DNA of 39,445 nt from an uncultured bacterium (GCA_903824675.1 CAIJXV010000037.1:1-39445); one strand, 5' to 3'. Positions 15,476 through 24,293 are shown, counted from the first letter of the stretch. Numbers and translations are program-made. Notes: generated from the sequence alone by a model not told the origin.

Positions 15476-18400
15476 CTACCGCTTCTCAACCGTGATCCGA
15501 TAGAATATCTGGTCGATTCCCGGTAGCATATCCGTGTGCACGTTCATCGGGGGAGAGGCGGGGATATTGCTCGCGATGGACTCAAAGCCAGGCGAAACGA
15601 GGTTGGTGGCCCGATCCACCCCGTAGATCCGATTGGATGCGCTTGGCCAGGCGATCACGAAAGAGGAGTTATCCGGGCGGGGTAAATTGGTAATGGCCAG
15701 AAAGGATGCGTGATTCGTAGGGTCGGTGCCGGCAATCTGCTCCTGCCAGGCGGGCACTCCGTCCCGATCGCTATCGTTGGTTTCAGCGGCACTAAAGTCA
15801 GACCCGTCATTGGTCAGCCCATAGTAGGCCAGCCACCATTCGGGAGTTTGGTTAGCGGCCAGCACCTCGGCAAACACAGCCATAAGACCGTGAGCCTGAT
15901 TCATGGTCAGGGGAAGCGGGTTGCTCACGGAATTGAGGGTGCCGGTCCAGCTCACGAAACGGTAATAGTTGCTCGGCAACGCGGTGACAACGGCGCTCGC
16001 ATTACGATCCACCCAATCGCTATGAGGGATCACCTCCCCCATCCCGCTCTGGGAAACATCCATCCAGTATTGGGTCTTCCACTGCCACGTCAGGATCGCG
16101 GCATTGGTCAGGGTCATCACCAGGCGGTTGGTCTCGCCGCTCAAGGGTTCGTTGCCGGTCAGGGCCCAACCGGTGCACACATACTGCGTCCAACCGCGGG
16201 TGTCGGGCGAGGTGACCGAGTTGGTGATAACGGTCTTGTAGAGATTCAGGGACGCACCCGATGGCGGAGTCGGCACTCCCCAGTCCGAGTTCACCTGTAG
16301 GCCGCAGGGATCATGGCCCACCAGGGTCAGAACAGCCGATGAGCGGGTTTCAGCCAGCCCCCCTGTCGGAGAATTCCATACGGTCAAGAGCACCGTTTTA
16401 TTCCCGGCCAGGCGCTCGTTGAGGAGTGGAACCACAAAAGAGTTGGTTGTGGAACCGCCCGCCAGCACGACCGTCCCGCTAATGGCCGTGTAATCGACTC
16501 CGTCCACGGCGGTGCCGTTGCGGGCAGTATAATGGGCGATTATATCGCTTTGCCCGCCGACCGTCCGCAGAATCGTCACCCGGGCCGGGTTGGCGTCCGC
16601 CGGAACCTGGTATTGGTCCGCCGTGAATCGCACGGGCGGCCCATTGGTGTTCAGCGGCAGGGTCAGGATGTCGGTCCAGTCCAACGGGAGTTGGACGCGG
16701 ATCCGGTCGCTCAAAAAGGTAAACGGCAGGTTGGTTCCCAGTTCGGAACTGTAGACGGAGGCAATATTGGCGTTCGTCGGATTCGGGGAACGGATGTCCA
16801 GCACGAGGTTGGAGATGGCGTGATAGGTGTAATTCGCCAGCACCAGCGCATTGCCGTTGGTGCCGGCCAGCAAGTTGGCTTCCACCACCGGGGCGCTGGA
16901 TTTAACCACCGGATCGATCCCGGCCTCCTGCAACGGTCGGGCGATAATCTGCCTCGGATTGGACGGCCACACCTCCGCCAGGGTCGTCGCCTGAAAATTC
17001 GCCTGCCGCCCATACGCCAGCATGGGCATGAAGCCGACGGCCACGACCCGACCCGAGTCACAGTTCACCACGACACCCGCAGGGGTTCCATCGGCAAACG
17101 TGGCAAAGGGGGCCGGCACGTCAGACCGCAGGGTGAGACGGGCGCCAATCGCCGGCAACGAAAAGGATCCGGTCCCCAGATTCAGAGTGACCGTCGTCAG
17201 CGGGGAAAGGCTGGACAAGTCGCGACGTTCGATAAACACACCGGACTGCACCACGATATTCAATGCCGCATTCGCCGGCCACAGATTGGCCGCAAAAGGC
17301 GGCACGTAGGGTTCGTAGAACTCATCGCGAGTCGCCGCTCCGGCGGAGAGATAAAGTACCCCACCCGCACGCACCCAGGCGTCGATGGCTGCCGACGCCG
17401 CGCGGCTGACACACCAGTCATGCACGTACAGCACGTCATATCCGCTCAAGCGCCCGGAGACCACGGCGTCCTCGGAAAGATAGTCCGGCTGAACGCTCAA
17501 ATGGCGGAGCGCATGCCAGGACAGGCGCTTCTCGGAAAAAGCGGACGGGGAATCCACATTCCACAGATCGTGGCTGACCGAATAGAGGATCGCCACCCGG
17601 TCGCTAACGGTTTTGGCCGGATACAGAATGTTTTCGGTGGCCACCAGCGCCCGGGAGGTTTTGGCGATGCCGAAATACATGCTCTTCAAATCTGACCAGT
17701 AATTCTCCGTGCCGATATAAGTGGGACTAAAGGTCCAATAATAGAGGGTCTTCGAACCTTGTCCGATATTCGAGTAGGCCTTCAGGCGAAGATACTTATC
17801 GTCGCTCGGGGTGATGAGCCCCATGAGATTGCCCGGGGTGCCGAGCATCGCCGAGCGCATGATCGCGCTCATCCACCCGAAGGTCTGCCCCCCGCTGGCG
17901 GTATAATAATAACCATACATGTGGTTAAGGCCCAGCCAGTCTTCGGCGGCCAATGTTGTGACCGATTGCTGGGATCCCAACTCGAACTGATCGAGGTTAC
18001 GGTTCGCCATTCCCAGCCAGGGCGCCCCCCAAAAATACAGAAAGGAGTGATCGCTCACAAGCGTCTCCGTCTCCATCCCCGGCAGAGACCCCTGGATCAG
18101 ATCGGTATTGTGGCGAAATTGGCGGGCCGACCACCACTGTGCGAATTTGCTCGACCAGTAGTGAAGCCGGCGCGTCGGCAGATCCGCCGTGCGCGAGAGA
18201 TAGCCGGTCGCCAATACATTGGTCTCCAGGACCGCCTGGTCCACGGGAGTCGGCAGATCGCTATCGCTCACGCCTTTTGCCACGAGATAATCCCGGAACC
18301 AGCCATCCCGCTTGGCGGCGGCGATCGAGCTGAAGCTGAGGGTCTTGACTTCATCGGAGAGGGTGTAAATCGGCATGTTCTGATACTGCCACTGTCCGAT

Positions 18401-19204
18401 TTCTGTCGCCAGAGCCGATTTCAATGTCGAGTTAGTGAAAGTGGTCCACTGCGCCGTCGCAATGTCCGGATCGGTGAAAATGTTCTGCATAGTATTGAAG
18501 GTGACCATGCCATTATCGCGAATGAAAGAGGTCGTCGTTCCGCCGGTCGCCTTGATCCCGAGTTGCCGAAGCGTTTGCAATGCGGAATTGGCCAGGTAGG
18601 GTTCATACAGGCCGTACAAGGTGGAGATCAGCCGAAAGCGGGACGGAATCGCAGCGTTGGTGAAGGTGGCCTCTTGTGCCCACGCCAACTGGCGATCCGC
18701 CATCTGCCGACCGGTCTCGAATTCACTCGCATACGTGGCCAGCGGGTTCGGAACGAGGTAATAGATCTGGTTCGTTACGCTGGTTTCGGTGAAATCGATT
18801 TTCACAGCCGTATCGGTTGCGGCGTTTGCCAGTTGGACTCGGATCAGTAAGGGCCCGAGCCCCTTGCCGGTGGATGAATCCGTCACGGTTAACCGCATGG
18901 ACGGCCACTCGGCAAGCCCCCCGGAGAGATTTTGCCGACCCGGCCAGGTCCAACCGCTGAGATCCTTCCAATCGGTCCACGTGCCGGCGGTGACAGTCCA
19001 ATTGGTCGAGGGCAAGTACCAGTTACCGCTGCTGGCCCCGTTGTGAACATGCCCATAGGTGGTGATTTTATAGGAGCCGCTGGCGGGAGTCAGGATATTG
19101 CAACGAATGAAGATGGCGGCGGAATAGGCCGAAAGGGATGAGCAAGCGATGATCGCACACATCGTTATGAACAGCTTCAGGAACTGAGTTTTTAGGTGTT
19201 TCAT
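15476..19204 (-). CDS. Giant secreted mosaic protein with GH42-like, Calx-beta and repeat domains
   Basis: The 1242-residue product starts with a signal peptide (LFITMCAIIACSSLSAYSAA). Residues of roughly 130-520 resemble a glycoside-hydrolase-like barrel without catalytic residues I can name. Near 545-720 is a glutamine-amidotransferase-like fold as in GH42 trimerisation domains (VAILYSVSHDLW, then DVLYVHDW and AWVRAGGVLYLSAGAA). A Calx-beta domain follows near 865-960 (TARNGTAVDGVDYTAISGTV), then an InlB-B-like repeat (YYRFVSWTGTLNSVSNPL...MAVFAE), a DSDRDGVPAWQE type 3 segment, and a beta-rich end. It is probably an exported polysaccharide-active or adhesive protein. No sorting tag is visible. 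It stands alone between two repeat arrays, and its start ATG at 19204 has only a weak Shine-Dalgarno sequence. Confidence 0.8.
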   Translation of the reverse strand: MKHLKTQFLKLFITMCAIIACSSLSAYSAAIFIRCNILTPASGSYKITTYGHVHNGASSGNWYLPSTNWTVTAGTWTDWKDLSGWTWPGRQNLSGGLAEWPSMRLTVTDSSTGKGLGPLLIRVQLANAATDTAVKIDFTETSVTNQIYYLVPNPLATYASEFETGRQMADRQLAWAQEATFTNAAIPSRFRLISTLYGLYEPYLANSALQTLRQLGIKATGGTTTSFIRDNGMVTFNTMQNIFTDPDIATAQWTTFTNSTLKSALATEIGQWQYQNMPIYTLSDEVKTLSFSSIAAAKRDGWFRDYLVAKGVSDSDLPTPVDQAVLETNVLATGYLSRTADLPTRRLHYWSSKFAQWWSARQFRHNTDLIQGSLPGMETETLVSDHSFLYFWGAPWLGMANRNLDQFELGSQQSVTTLAAEDWLGLNHMYGYYYTASGGQTFGWMSAIMRSAMLGTPGNLMGLITPSDDKYLRLKAYSNIGQGSKTLYYWTFSPTYIGTENYWSDLKSMYFGIAKTSRALVATENILYPAKTVSDRVAILYSVSHDLWNVDSPSAFSEKRLSWHALRHLSVQPDYLSEDAVVSGRLSGYDVLYVHDWCVSRAASAAIDAWVRAGGVLYLSAGAATRDEFYEPYVPPFAANLWPANAALNIVVQSGVFIERRDLSSLSPLTTVTLNLGTGSFSLPAIGARLTLRSDVPAPFATFADGTPAGVVVNCDSGRVVAVGFMPMLAYGRQANFQATTLAEVWPSNPRQIIARPLQEAGIDPVVKSSAPVVEANLLAGTNGNALVLANYTYHAISNLVLDIRSPNPTNANIASVYSSELGTNLPFTFLSDRIRVQLPLDWTDILTLPLNTNGPPVRFTADQYQVPADANPARVTILRTVGGQSDIIAHYTARNGTAVDGVDYTAISGTVVLAGGSTTNSFVVPLLNERLAGNKTVLLTVWNSPTGGLAETRSSAVLTLVGHDPCGLQVNSDWGVPTPPSGASLNLYKTVITNSVTSPDTRGWTQYVCTGWALTGNEPLSGETNRLVMTLTNAAILTWQWKTQYWMDVSQSGMGEVIPHSDWVDRNASAVVTALPSNYYRFVSWTGTLNSVSNPLPLTMNQAHGLMAVFAEVLAANQTPEWWLAYYGLTNDGSDFSAAETNDSDRDGVPAWQEQIAGTDPTNHASFLAITNLPRPDNSSFVIAWPSASNRIYGVDRATNLVSPGFESIASNIPASPPMNVHTDMLPGIDQIFYRITVEKR

Positions 19205-19415
19205 CGTGCTGCTTAATCGCTGTTTTCAGCTCAAGAGCGTACCCGAACAGGGCGCTAAACACAAGCACACGGATTCATTCGGGCGTCTCCTGCCTTAACC
19301 GCGTTCTATGAACGCATCCTTGGCTTTTCTTTCCCGCGGCCACCCTTCGACACGGCCCTTCGCTCAGGACAGGCTGGCCGCAGCTACAACAGATTCCTTC
19401 TCTTCATCATCTGGT

Positions 19416-19672
19416 GTTGTGGGGGCGGACGCCGGCCGCCCATCTCCCGGTATACCAGGTTCAATTATCCCCTAACGGCGGGGACCGCCGAGTCCATACA
19501 AGCAGGCGAAGCCCGTCGCTTCGGTAAATCGCCGCATAGATTACGGGCTAACAACCTGGTCCCTAATTCCGGAAAAGAACGGCGCTCTCACGCGCCTACT
19601 ACCAACAACGCTCGCCCCCGTTCGTAGTAGCGCCGTATGAGGCGCGTTTTTCCGTTGGGCTGTCATCCAAAT
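19416..19672. repeat. 257-base structured repeat, copy A
   Basis: This copy is near-identical to 19739-19995 (exact 323-base offset, a handful of substitutions). The left half closes with CCAGGTT/AACCTGG at 19455-19461 and 19553-19559 and an inner TTAGCCC/GGGCTAA stem, weakened here by a T at one position, and holds hairpins CGGCGG-GGA-CCGCCG and CGAAGC-CCGTC-GCTTCG. The right half, 19578-19648, folds as a cloverleaf: outer AACG/CGTT, arm GGCGC/GCGCC (19581-19596), central CTACTAC/GTAGTAG stem, arm GCGCC/GGCGC (19630-19645). No protein is supported in 19205-20106; 19336-19397 resembles another degraded palindromic element. Confidence 0.88.
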
Positions 19673-19738
19673 AAATAACTATTTTGGAGTCGGCATGCCG
19701 ATTCCCCGAACTGTCTGATTCAATCGTTTTTCTAATCT

Positions 19739-19995
19739 GTTGTGGGGGTGGACGCCGGCCGCCCATCTCCCGGTATGCCAGGTTCAATTAGCCCCTAACG
19801 GCGGGGACCGCCGAGTCCATACAAGCAGGCGAAGCCCGTCGCTTCGGCAAAACGCCGCACAGATTACGGGCTAACAACCTGGTCCCTAATTCCGCAAAAG
19901 AACGGCGCTCTCACGCGCCTACTACCAACAACGCTCGCCCCCGTTCGTAGTAGCGCCGTATGAGGCGCGTTTTTCCGTTGGGCTGTCATCCAAAT
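19739..19995. repeat. 257-base structured repeat, copy B
   Basis: Second copy of the element, with the same cloverleaf half at 19901-19971 and an intact TTAGCCC/GGGCTAA stem. The 66 bases between the copies are unique. It ends 20 bases before the -35 box of the promoter for the gene at 20107, so it is the immediate upstream neighbour of that promoter. Confidence 0.88.
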
Positions 19996-20015
19996 CAATT
20001 TCAAAGACATCCATC

Positions 20016-20044
20016 TTGACAAAAACAGGCCTAATCTGTATTTT
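20016..20044 (+). promoter_or_regulatory. Sigma70-type promoter for the aminotransferase-dtd genes
   Basis: TTGACA at 20016-20021, a 17-base spacer, and TATTTT at 20039-20044 make a strong vegetative promoter. Transcription would start near 20051, giving a leader of about 55 bases before the ATG at 20107. Confidence 0.8.
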
Positions 20045-20106
20045 TCCAAGCACTTCGGCGGTGATCACCCGCTGATAATTCCAGCTGAATCAAAGGAGTC
20101 CCGTCC

Positions 20107-21405
20107 ATGCCGCATATCAATGCATTGGCTGAAGCGCTCAACCGCGAACTATCCGCCGCTCCCGCCCTTCTCGATCTATTCTCCCGGCGCGGGAAGGCCA
20201 TCTACTTCCCCTCCAAGGGAATTCTGGGGCAAAGCGCAGAAGCCAAAGGCGCCCGCATCAATGCCACCATTGGCACCGCCTTCGAGGAGGATGGATCCCC
20301 TCTCGCGCTCGAATGCCTGGAAGAAACCCTCAATCTGCCCTCTCAATCCTTCCTCTATGCCCCCAGCTTCGGCATGCCGAAATTACGCGACGAATGGGCG
20401 AAACGGATGACGGTCAAAAATCCCGGACTCTGTGGAAAACCGTTTAGCAAGCCCGTCGTCACCGCCGCCCTGACGCATGGTCTCTCCGTCGCGGGATATC
20501 TCTTCCTCGATGAGGGAGATGAAGTCATCCTGGCCGATCTCTTCTGGGATAACTACGAACTGGTCCTCGCCGAAGCCTATGGCGCCAAACTCAAATTTCA
20601 CAATACGTTTCTCCGCGGGGGGTACGATGTCGAGGCCTTGCGCGCCACGCTCGCGACCGGTCCCGTCGGTAAAAAAGTGGTTCTGCTCAATTTCCCCAAC
20701 AATCCCACCGGGTATACGGTAACCGAACGCGAAGCCGAGGCGATCTGTCGCGTCCTGGCGGAATCAGCCCAGGCGGGCAACCGGCTCGTGGTCATCATCG
20801 ATGACGCCTATTTTGGGCTGGTCTACGAAGCCGGCATCATTCGCGAATCCCTTTTCAGCCGCCTGGCCGACCTCCATCCCAACCTGCTTGCGGTCAAATT
20901 GGATGGACCGACTAAAGAAGATTATGTCTGGGGATTCCGGGTTGGCTTCATCACCTTCGCTTGCCAAGGGGTGACGCCCGCCCAGCTTACGGCCCTTGAG
21001 AACAAGGCTGCCGGTGCCGTACGGGGCTCGATTTCCAATGCGCCCAGTATTTCCCAGGAAATCCTGTTGAAGGGATATACCCACCCCGAGTACTCGAATC
21101 AAAAGATCCGAAAATTCGACATCCTCCAAAAACGGTATCTGAAAATTCGAGACCTCCTCGCCACGCATCCCGAGTATGCCCAGTCATTCACCGCCCTGCC
21201 GTTCAACTCCGGATATTTCATGTGCGTCAAACCCGTGGGCGTTGAGGCCGAAGCCGTGCGCCGTGAATTGCTGGCCCATCACGGGACCGGCGTCATCGTC
21301 CTTTCCGGCTTGATCCGGCTCGCTTTTTCGTCGGTCCCCCTTGACGCCCTCGAAACGCTATTTGCCAATGTCCACACGGCGATCCAATCTTTGAAGAAAA
21401 CTTGA
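20107..21405 (+). CDS. Fold-type I PLP aminotransferase, substrate unknown
   Basis: The 432 residues have the class I/II aminotransferase layout: FLYAPSFGMPKLRDEWA at 82-98, NNPTG at 198-202, the cofactor Asp and Tyr in IDDAYFGL at 231-238, a Schiff-base Lys at 270 in LDGPTKEDYVWGFRVGF, with the substrate-side Arg at 278, and a C-terminal region LIRLAFSSV that supplies the carboxylate-binding Arg. AAAGGAG lies 8 bases before the ATG. The stop overlaps the TTG start of dtd, so the two are translationally coupled. The substrate cannot be told from sequence; the DDAYFGL and GFRVGF details set it apart from typical aspartate or aromatic enzymes. A role in amino-acid salvage or in D-amino-acid handling with dtd is only a guess. 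Confidence 0.88.
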   Translation: MPHINALAEALNRELSAAPALLDLFSRRGKAIYFPSKGILGQSAEAKGARINATIGTAFEEDGSPLALECLEETLNLPSQSFLYAPSFGMPKLRDEWAKRMTVKNPGLCGKPFSKPVVTAALTHGLSVAGYLFLDEGDEVILADLFWDNYELVLAEAYGAKLKFHNTFLRGGYDVEALRATLATGPVGKKVVLLNFPNNPTGYTVTEREAEAICRVLAESAQAGNRLVVIIDDAYFGLVYEAGIIRESLFSRLADLHPNLLAVKLDGPTKEDYVWGFRVGFITFACQGVTPAQLTALENKAAGAVRGSISNAPSISQEILLKGYTHPEYSNQKIRKFDILQKRYLKIRDLLATHPEYAQSFTALPFNSGYFMCVKPVGVEAEAVRRELLAHHGTGVIVLSGLIRLAFSSVPLDALETLFANVHTAIQSLKKT

Positions 21406-21845
21406 AAGCGCTTATTCAGCGGGTTTCCGAGGCTTCGGTCACCGTAGACAACACGATCGTCGGCCAGATCCAGCGCGGGTACGTGGTCTTCCTCGGCGTA
21501 ACGCATTCCGATACGGACGGCGAAGCCGCTACGCTCGCCGCCCGAACCCTCGCCCTGCGGATTTTCCCGGACGAGCAAGACCGCATGAACCGGTCGATCA
21601 TCGACATCGGCGGGGCCATCCTGGTCGTCTCCCAATTCACGCTCTATGCCGACACCCGTAAAGGTAACCGGCCCAGTTTCATCGATGCCGCGCCACCGGA
21701 TCAAGCCTCCGCGCTCTACGAGCGGTATGTCGAACAACTCCGCCGGGCCCTCGGTCCCGAACATGTCGCGACCGGAACATTCCGCGCCCGGATGCAGGTG
21801 GCCCTGGTCAATGACGGCCCGGTCACGATCGAACTTTGTGCATAA
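21402..21845 (+). CDS. dtd: D-aminoacyl-tRNA deacylase Dtd
   Basis: Dtd hydrolyses D-amino acids, and mischarged glycine, from tRNA. The 147-residue product is of family length, starts with KALIQRVSEASVTVD, and holds both active-site motifs: SQFTL at 77-81 and NDGPVT at 137-142 (the NxPxT loop). The segment before the second motif reads GTFRARMQV, where most members have a small FGA; this is a modest change. The start is a TTG at 21402 that overlaps the aminotransferase stop as TTGA; no ATG fits the family N-terminus. It is read from the promoter at 20016. Confidence 0.95.
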   Translation: MKALIQRVSEASVTVDNTIVGQIQRGYVVFLGVTHSDTDGEAATLAARTLALRIFPDEQDRMNRSIIDIGGAILVVSQFTLYADTRKGNRPSFIDAAPPDQASALYERYVEQLRRALGPEHVATGTFRARMQVALVNDGPVTIELCA

Positions 21846-21930
21846 TTTCGTATGGTCGCCATCCTAAAATAGGGTATTATGGAGTTTGTTTAGGTTCGCT
21901 CGTTCTTTTCGTCAATCTGTGGAGTCTGCA

Positions 21931-23634
21931 ATGAAAATCTCCTATCGCGGAATCTGGCGCTATACCTGGCAGATGCTCGCGCTGCTGGTCATCGCCTCGG
22001 TTGCCGTTCATTCCACCGTCTCGTTCCTCGAAGATCAAATCGCCAATCCTGCGGCGGACGGACGAATCCTCCCTTTCGGCCCCCTCTGGGTTTTCTGGGC
22101 CATGGTGGTCGGGTTTATGTTCCTCGTTGGCGGTCTGTCGCTTTGGACCCTTCAATTCGCGACCGAAAGCGAGAGTCTGCGGCGGGTTGGCAATCTGGTC
22201 GACGCCATGAAAATGATCAAGGACGCCCTGGTCAGTCTGGACGCCAAGGGACATATTACCGGGTCCAATCCCACTGCGGCAACTCTCGCGCTCACCCCCC
22301 CTCGAAAAGGGGTCCTTTTGCGCGAAGTCTTCCCCTGCCTGTCGGAAGAGGATCTCACCCTGCTCCTCGATCCTCAGGAACCCAATGAGGTGGAACGCCT
22401 CCTCATCAAGGACAATGCCTCGCGGACCCTTCGCTTCCGCTCCCAGCCCTCCGATGGAATGACCATTCTTCTGATCAGCGATGTCACCCAGATGCTGGTG
22501 CGGGAAAAACGTCGACAGCAATTGGCGCGCTGGCAATTGATCGGCCGGATCGCCCGTGGAATTGCCCATGATTTCAATAACCTCCTCTGCGTAATCTCCA
22601 GTCATGTTTCGCTCTTGTCGCGCATGCGTTCCGCTCCGCCGGAAATACATGAATCGCTTCAGGCCATCCGGCAGGAATCCAACCTGGGGGCCATCCTGGC
22701 CGCCAAACTGATCAACCTGAGCAGTCTTGCGGCGGAGGGACAACCCACCCTTCAACCGGGCGAACATATCCGCCAAGCCGCCAAGCTACTCACCCCCAGC
22801 CTGCCCCTGGGATGGACAATCAACACCCAAATTGCACCGGATCTCCCGCCTATCGCCCTGTCTGGAGAGCAGTTGGAGCAGGTCACCTTAAACCTCGGAC
22901 TCCTCGTGGCCGATGCCATGGATAAACCCGGAGCTTTGTGGATCACCATCGCCCGGCCGGGGACCGATCATCTCACCAACATCGGCGATCAATATGCCGC
23001 CGTTTTGCTTGTTTCCGCCGATGCCACCTCCTCCGGCCTCACGTCAATCGCCCGTCCCTCTGCGGAATACGATGAAAATGAAGGCATGGTCCAATCGGTA
23101 GTGCAATCCATTCTCGAAAACGCCGGCGGCGCACTCCATGTTCTAAAAGGAAATGAGGGTTCGCGAATTTATCGCTCTGCCATCCCTTTTGGTGCCGCCC
23201 GTCGATCCCCTGATAGCCGGGATAATCTTGACCAATGCCGCAATCTGCTCGCTGGACGAAAAGTCCTCTCCGCCGGTTCTCCATCCCATCACCTTCACGT
23301 CAACCCCTTGTTGACGGCCATGGGTGCACAGGTCATCCAGGATCCCGACATGGTCTCCGTCCTCGGCCACATCGAAACGGAAACCCAACTCGACGTTTTA
23401 CTGATCGAGCAGGATTTTCTCGGCCCCCAGGCAGAGGGACTGTTACGGGCGATCGGAAAATTATGCCCGCGGGCGGGAATTGTTGTTTTGGGCGAGCCAC
23501 CCGATCATCCCCTGACACACACCATCCCACAACTTCTTTACGCCAACCCCGACCTCCCTCCGACACAATTGGGCAAGGTACTCGTCGCCGCCCAAGACCG
23601 GGCAACATCGCACGCACTCCCATCCGCATCATGA
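21931..23634 (+). CDS. Degenerate hybrid histidine kinase (membrane-bound)
   Basis: The 567-residue protein has two membrane helices (about 11-33 and 52-76), a PAS-like segment (90-190) and a HisKA dimerisation helix IGRIARGIAHDFNNLL with the phosphoacceptor His at 213. The ATPase domain is worn down: the N-box reads QVTLNLGLLVADAM (317-330), with Leu 325 where the catalytic Asn of NARDAM should be; the G1 box is D-A-T-S-S-G; and no GLGL is present. A C-terminal receiver-like region lacks the acidic pair and has Glu in DVLLIEQDFLG where the phospho-Asp would lie. It may therefore act as a scaffold or signal modulator. GGAG lies 6 bases before the ATG at 21931. The stop overlaps the HAD start as ATGA. 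No dedicated DNA-binding response regulator is nearby. Confidence 0.82.
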   Translation: MKISYRGIWRYTWQMLALLVIASVAVHSTVSFLEDQIANPAADGRILPFGPLWVFWAMVVGFMFLVGGLSLWTLQFATESESLRRVGNLVDAMKMIKDALVSLDAKGHITGSNPTAATLALTPPRKGVLLREVFPCLSEEDLTLLLDPQEPNEVERLLIKDNASRTLRFRSQPSDGMTILLISDVTQMLVREKRRQQLARWQLIGRIARGIAHDFNNLLCVISSHVSLLSRMRSAPPEIHESLQAIRQESNLGAILAAKLINLSSLAAEGQPTLQPGEHIRQAAKLLTPSLPLGWTINTQIAPDLPPIALSGEQLEQVTLNLGLLVADAMDKPGALWITIARPGTDHLTNIGDQYAAVLLVSADATSSGLTSIARPSAEYDENEGMVQSVVQSILENAGGALHVLKGNEGSRIYRSAIPFGAARRSPDSRDNLDQCRNLLAGRKVLSAGSPSHHLHVNPLLTAMGAQVIQDPDMVSVLGHIETETQLDVLLIEQDFLGPQAEGLLRAIGKLCPRAGIVVLGEPPDHPLTHTIPQLLYANPDLPPTQLGKVLVAAQDRATSHALPSAS

Positions 23635-24293
23635 AACAACCCCCTGTCCGCTATTTGATCTGGGATTGGAATGGGACCTTGCTCGACGATGTATCCGCCT
23701 GTGTGGCCGCTCTGAACGTGCTGCTTTATCGCAAACGGTTGCCCCGAATTCAACTTCCCCGCTATCGCGCCGTCTTCGGATTCCCCGTCCGCAACTATTA
23801 TGAAACACTGGGATTCCAATTAACGGCCGAAGAATGGCGGCAAACGGCTGCCGATTATCACCGCATCTACGCCCGGACCGCCGCCACCGCCCCCCTGCGG
23901 GCCGGCATTCGAAACACCTTGCGGCAACTCGACCACCAGGGCATCCCCTCGGCCGTCCTTTCCGCCTCGGAAATCGGCATTCTCAGGATCATGATTGCTG
24001 CGCGGAATTTGGAAGGGCGCTTCGCACAAATTGCCGGTCTCCCCAATCGCTTCGCCCACTCCAAACTGGACGCCGGCCGCGCCCTGTTAAAAAAACTTCC
24101 CGTCCCTCCGGAGGAAATGCTGCTGATCGGGGATACCGACCATGATTACGAAGTCGCCTGCGAACTTCACTGCCGATGTATCCTGCTGACCGGCGGGCAC
24201 CAATCCCGGGCTCGACTACGCGCCTGCGGCTGTCCTGTCATTGCGGATGTCCGCCGTCTTCCTGCGCTCCTGGGGCTCCCGCGTTCATCTTGA
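23631..24293 (+). CDS. HAD-family hydrolase, phosphoglycolate-phosphatase-like
   Basis: The 220-residue protein is a HAD-superfamily phosphatase with a helical cap. Motif I is WDWNGTLLDD at 11-20, with the nucleophile Asp followed two residues later by Asn instead of the usual acid-base Asp. Motif II is VLSASE, motif III the Lys in SKLDAGRALL, and motif IV GDTDHDYEVA. The WDWNGT form defines a recurring HAD subfamily whose substrate I do not know; phosphoglycolate or a sugar phosphate are possible. It shares ATGA with the kinase gene upstream, and is likely co-translated with it. Confidence 0.82.
   Translation: MKQPPVRYLIWDWNGTLLDDVSACVAALNVLLYRKRLPRIQLPRYRAVFGFPVRNYYETLGFQLTAEEWRQTAADYHRIYARTAATAPLRAGIRNTLRQLDHQGIPSAVLSASEIGILRIMIAARNLEGRFAQIAGLPNRFAHSKLDAGRALLKKLPVPPEEMLLIGDTDHDYEVACELHCRCILLTGGHQSRARLRACGCPVIADVRRLPALLGLPRSS

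Noticed and set aside
16532-17695. A 387-codon plus-strand frame inside the giant secreted protein gene
   Set aside because: It is Arg/Gly/His-rich and antisense to a frame with a signal peptide and Calx-beta domain.
19455-19559. Integron attC site or tRNA gene in the left half of the 257-base repeat
   Set aside because: The CTAAC and GTTAG elements do not fit the paired RYYYAAC/GTTRRRY pattern and no integrase or tRNA T-loop is present.
19599-20049. Two similar 61-62-codon minus-strand frames in the 257-base repeats
   Set aside because: They are alike only because the DNA is duplicated. They read through stem-loops and have no domain.
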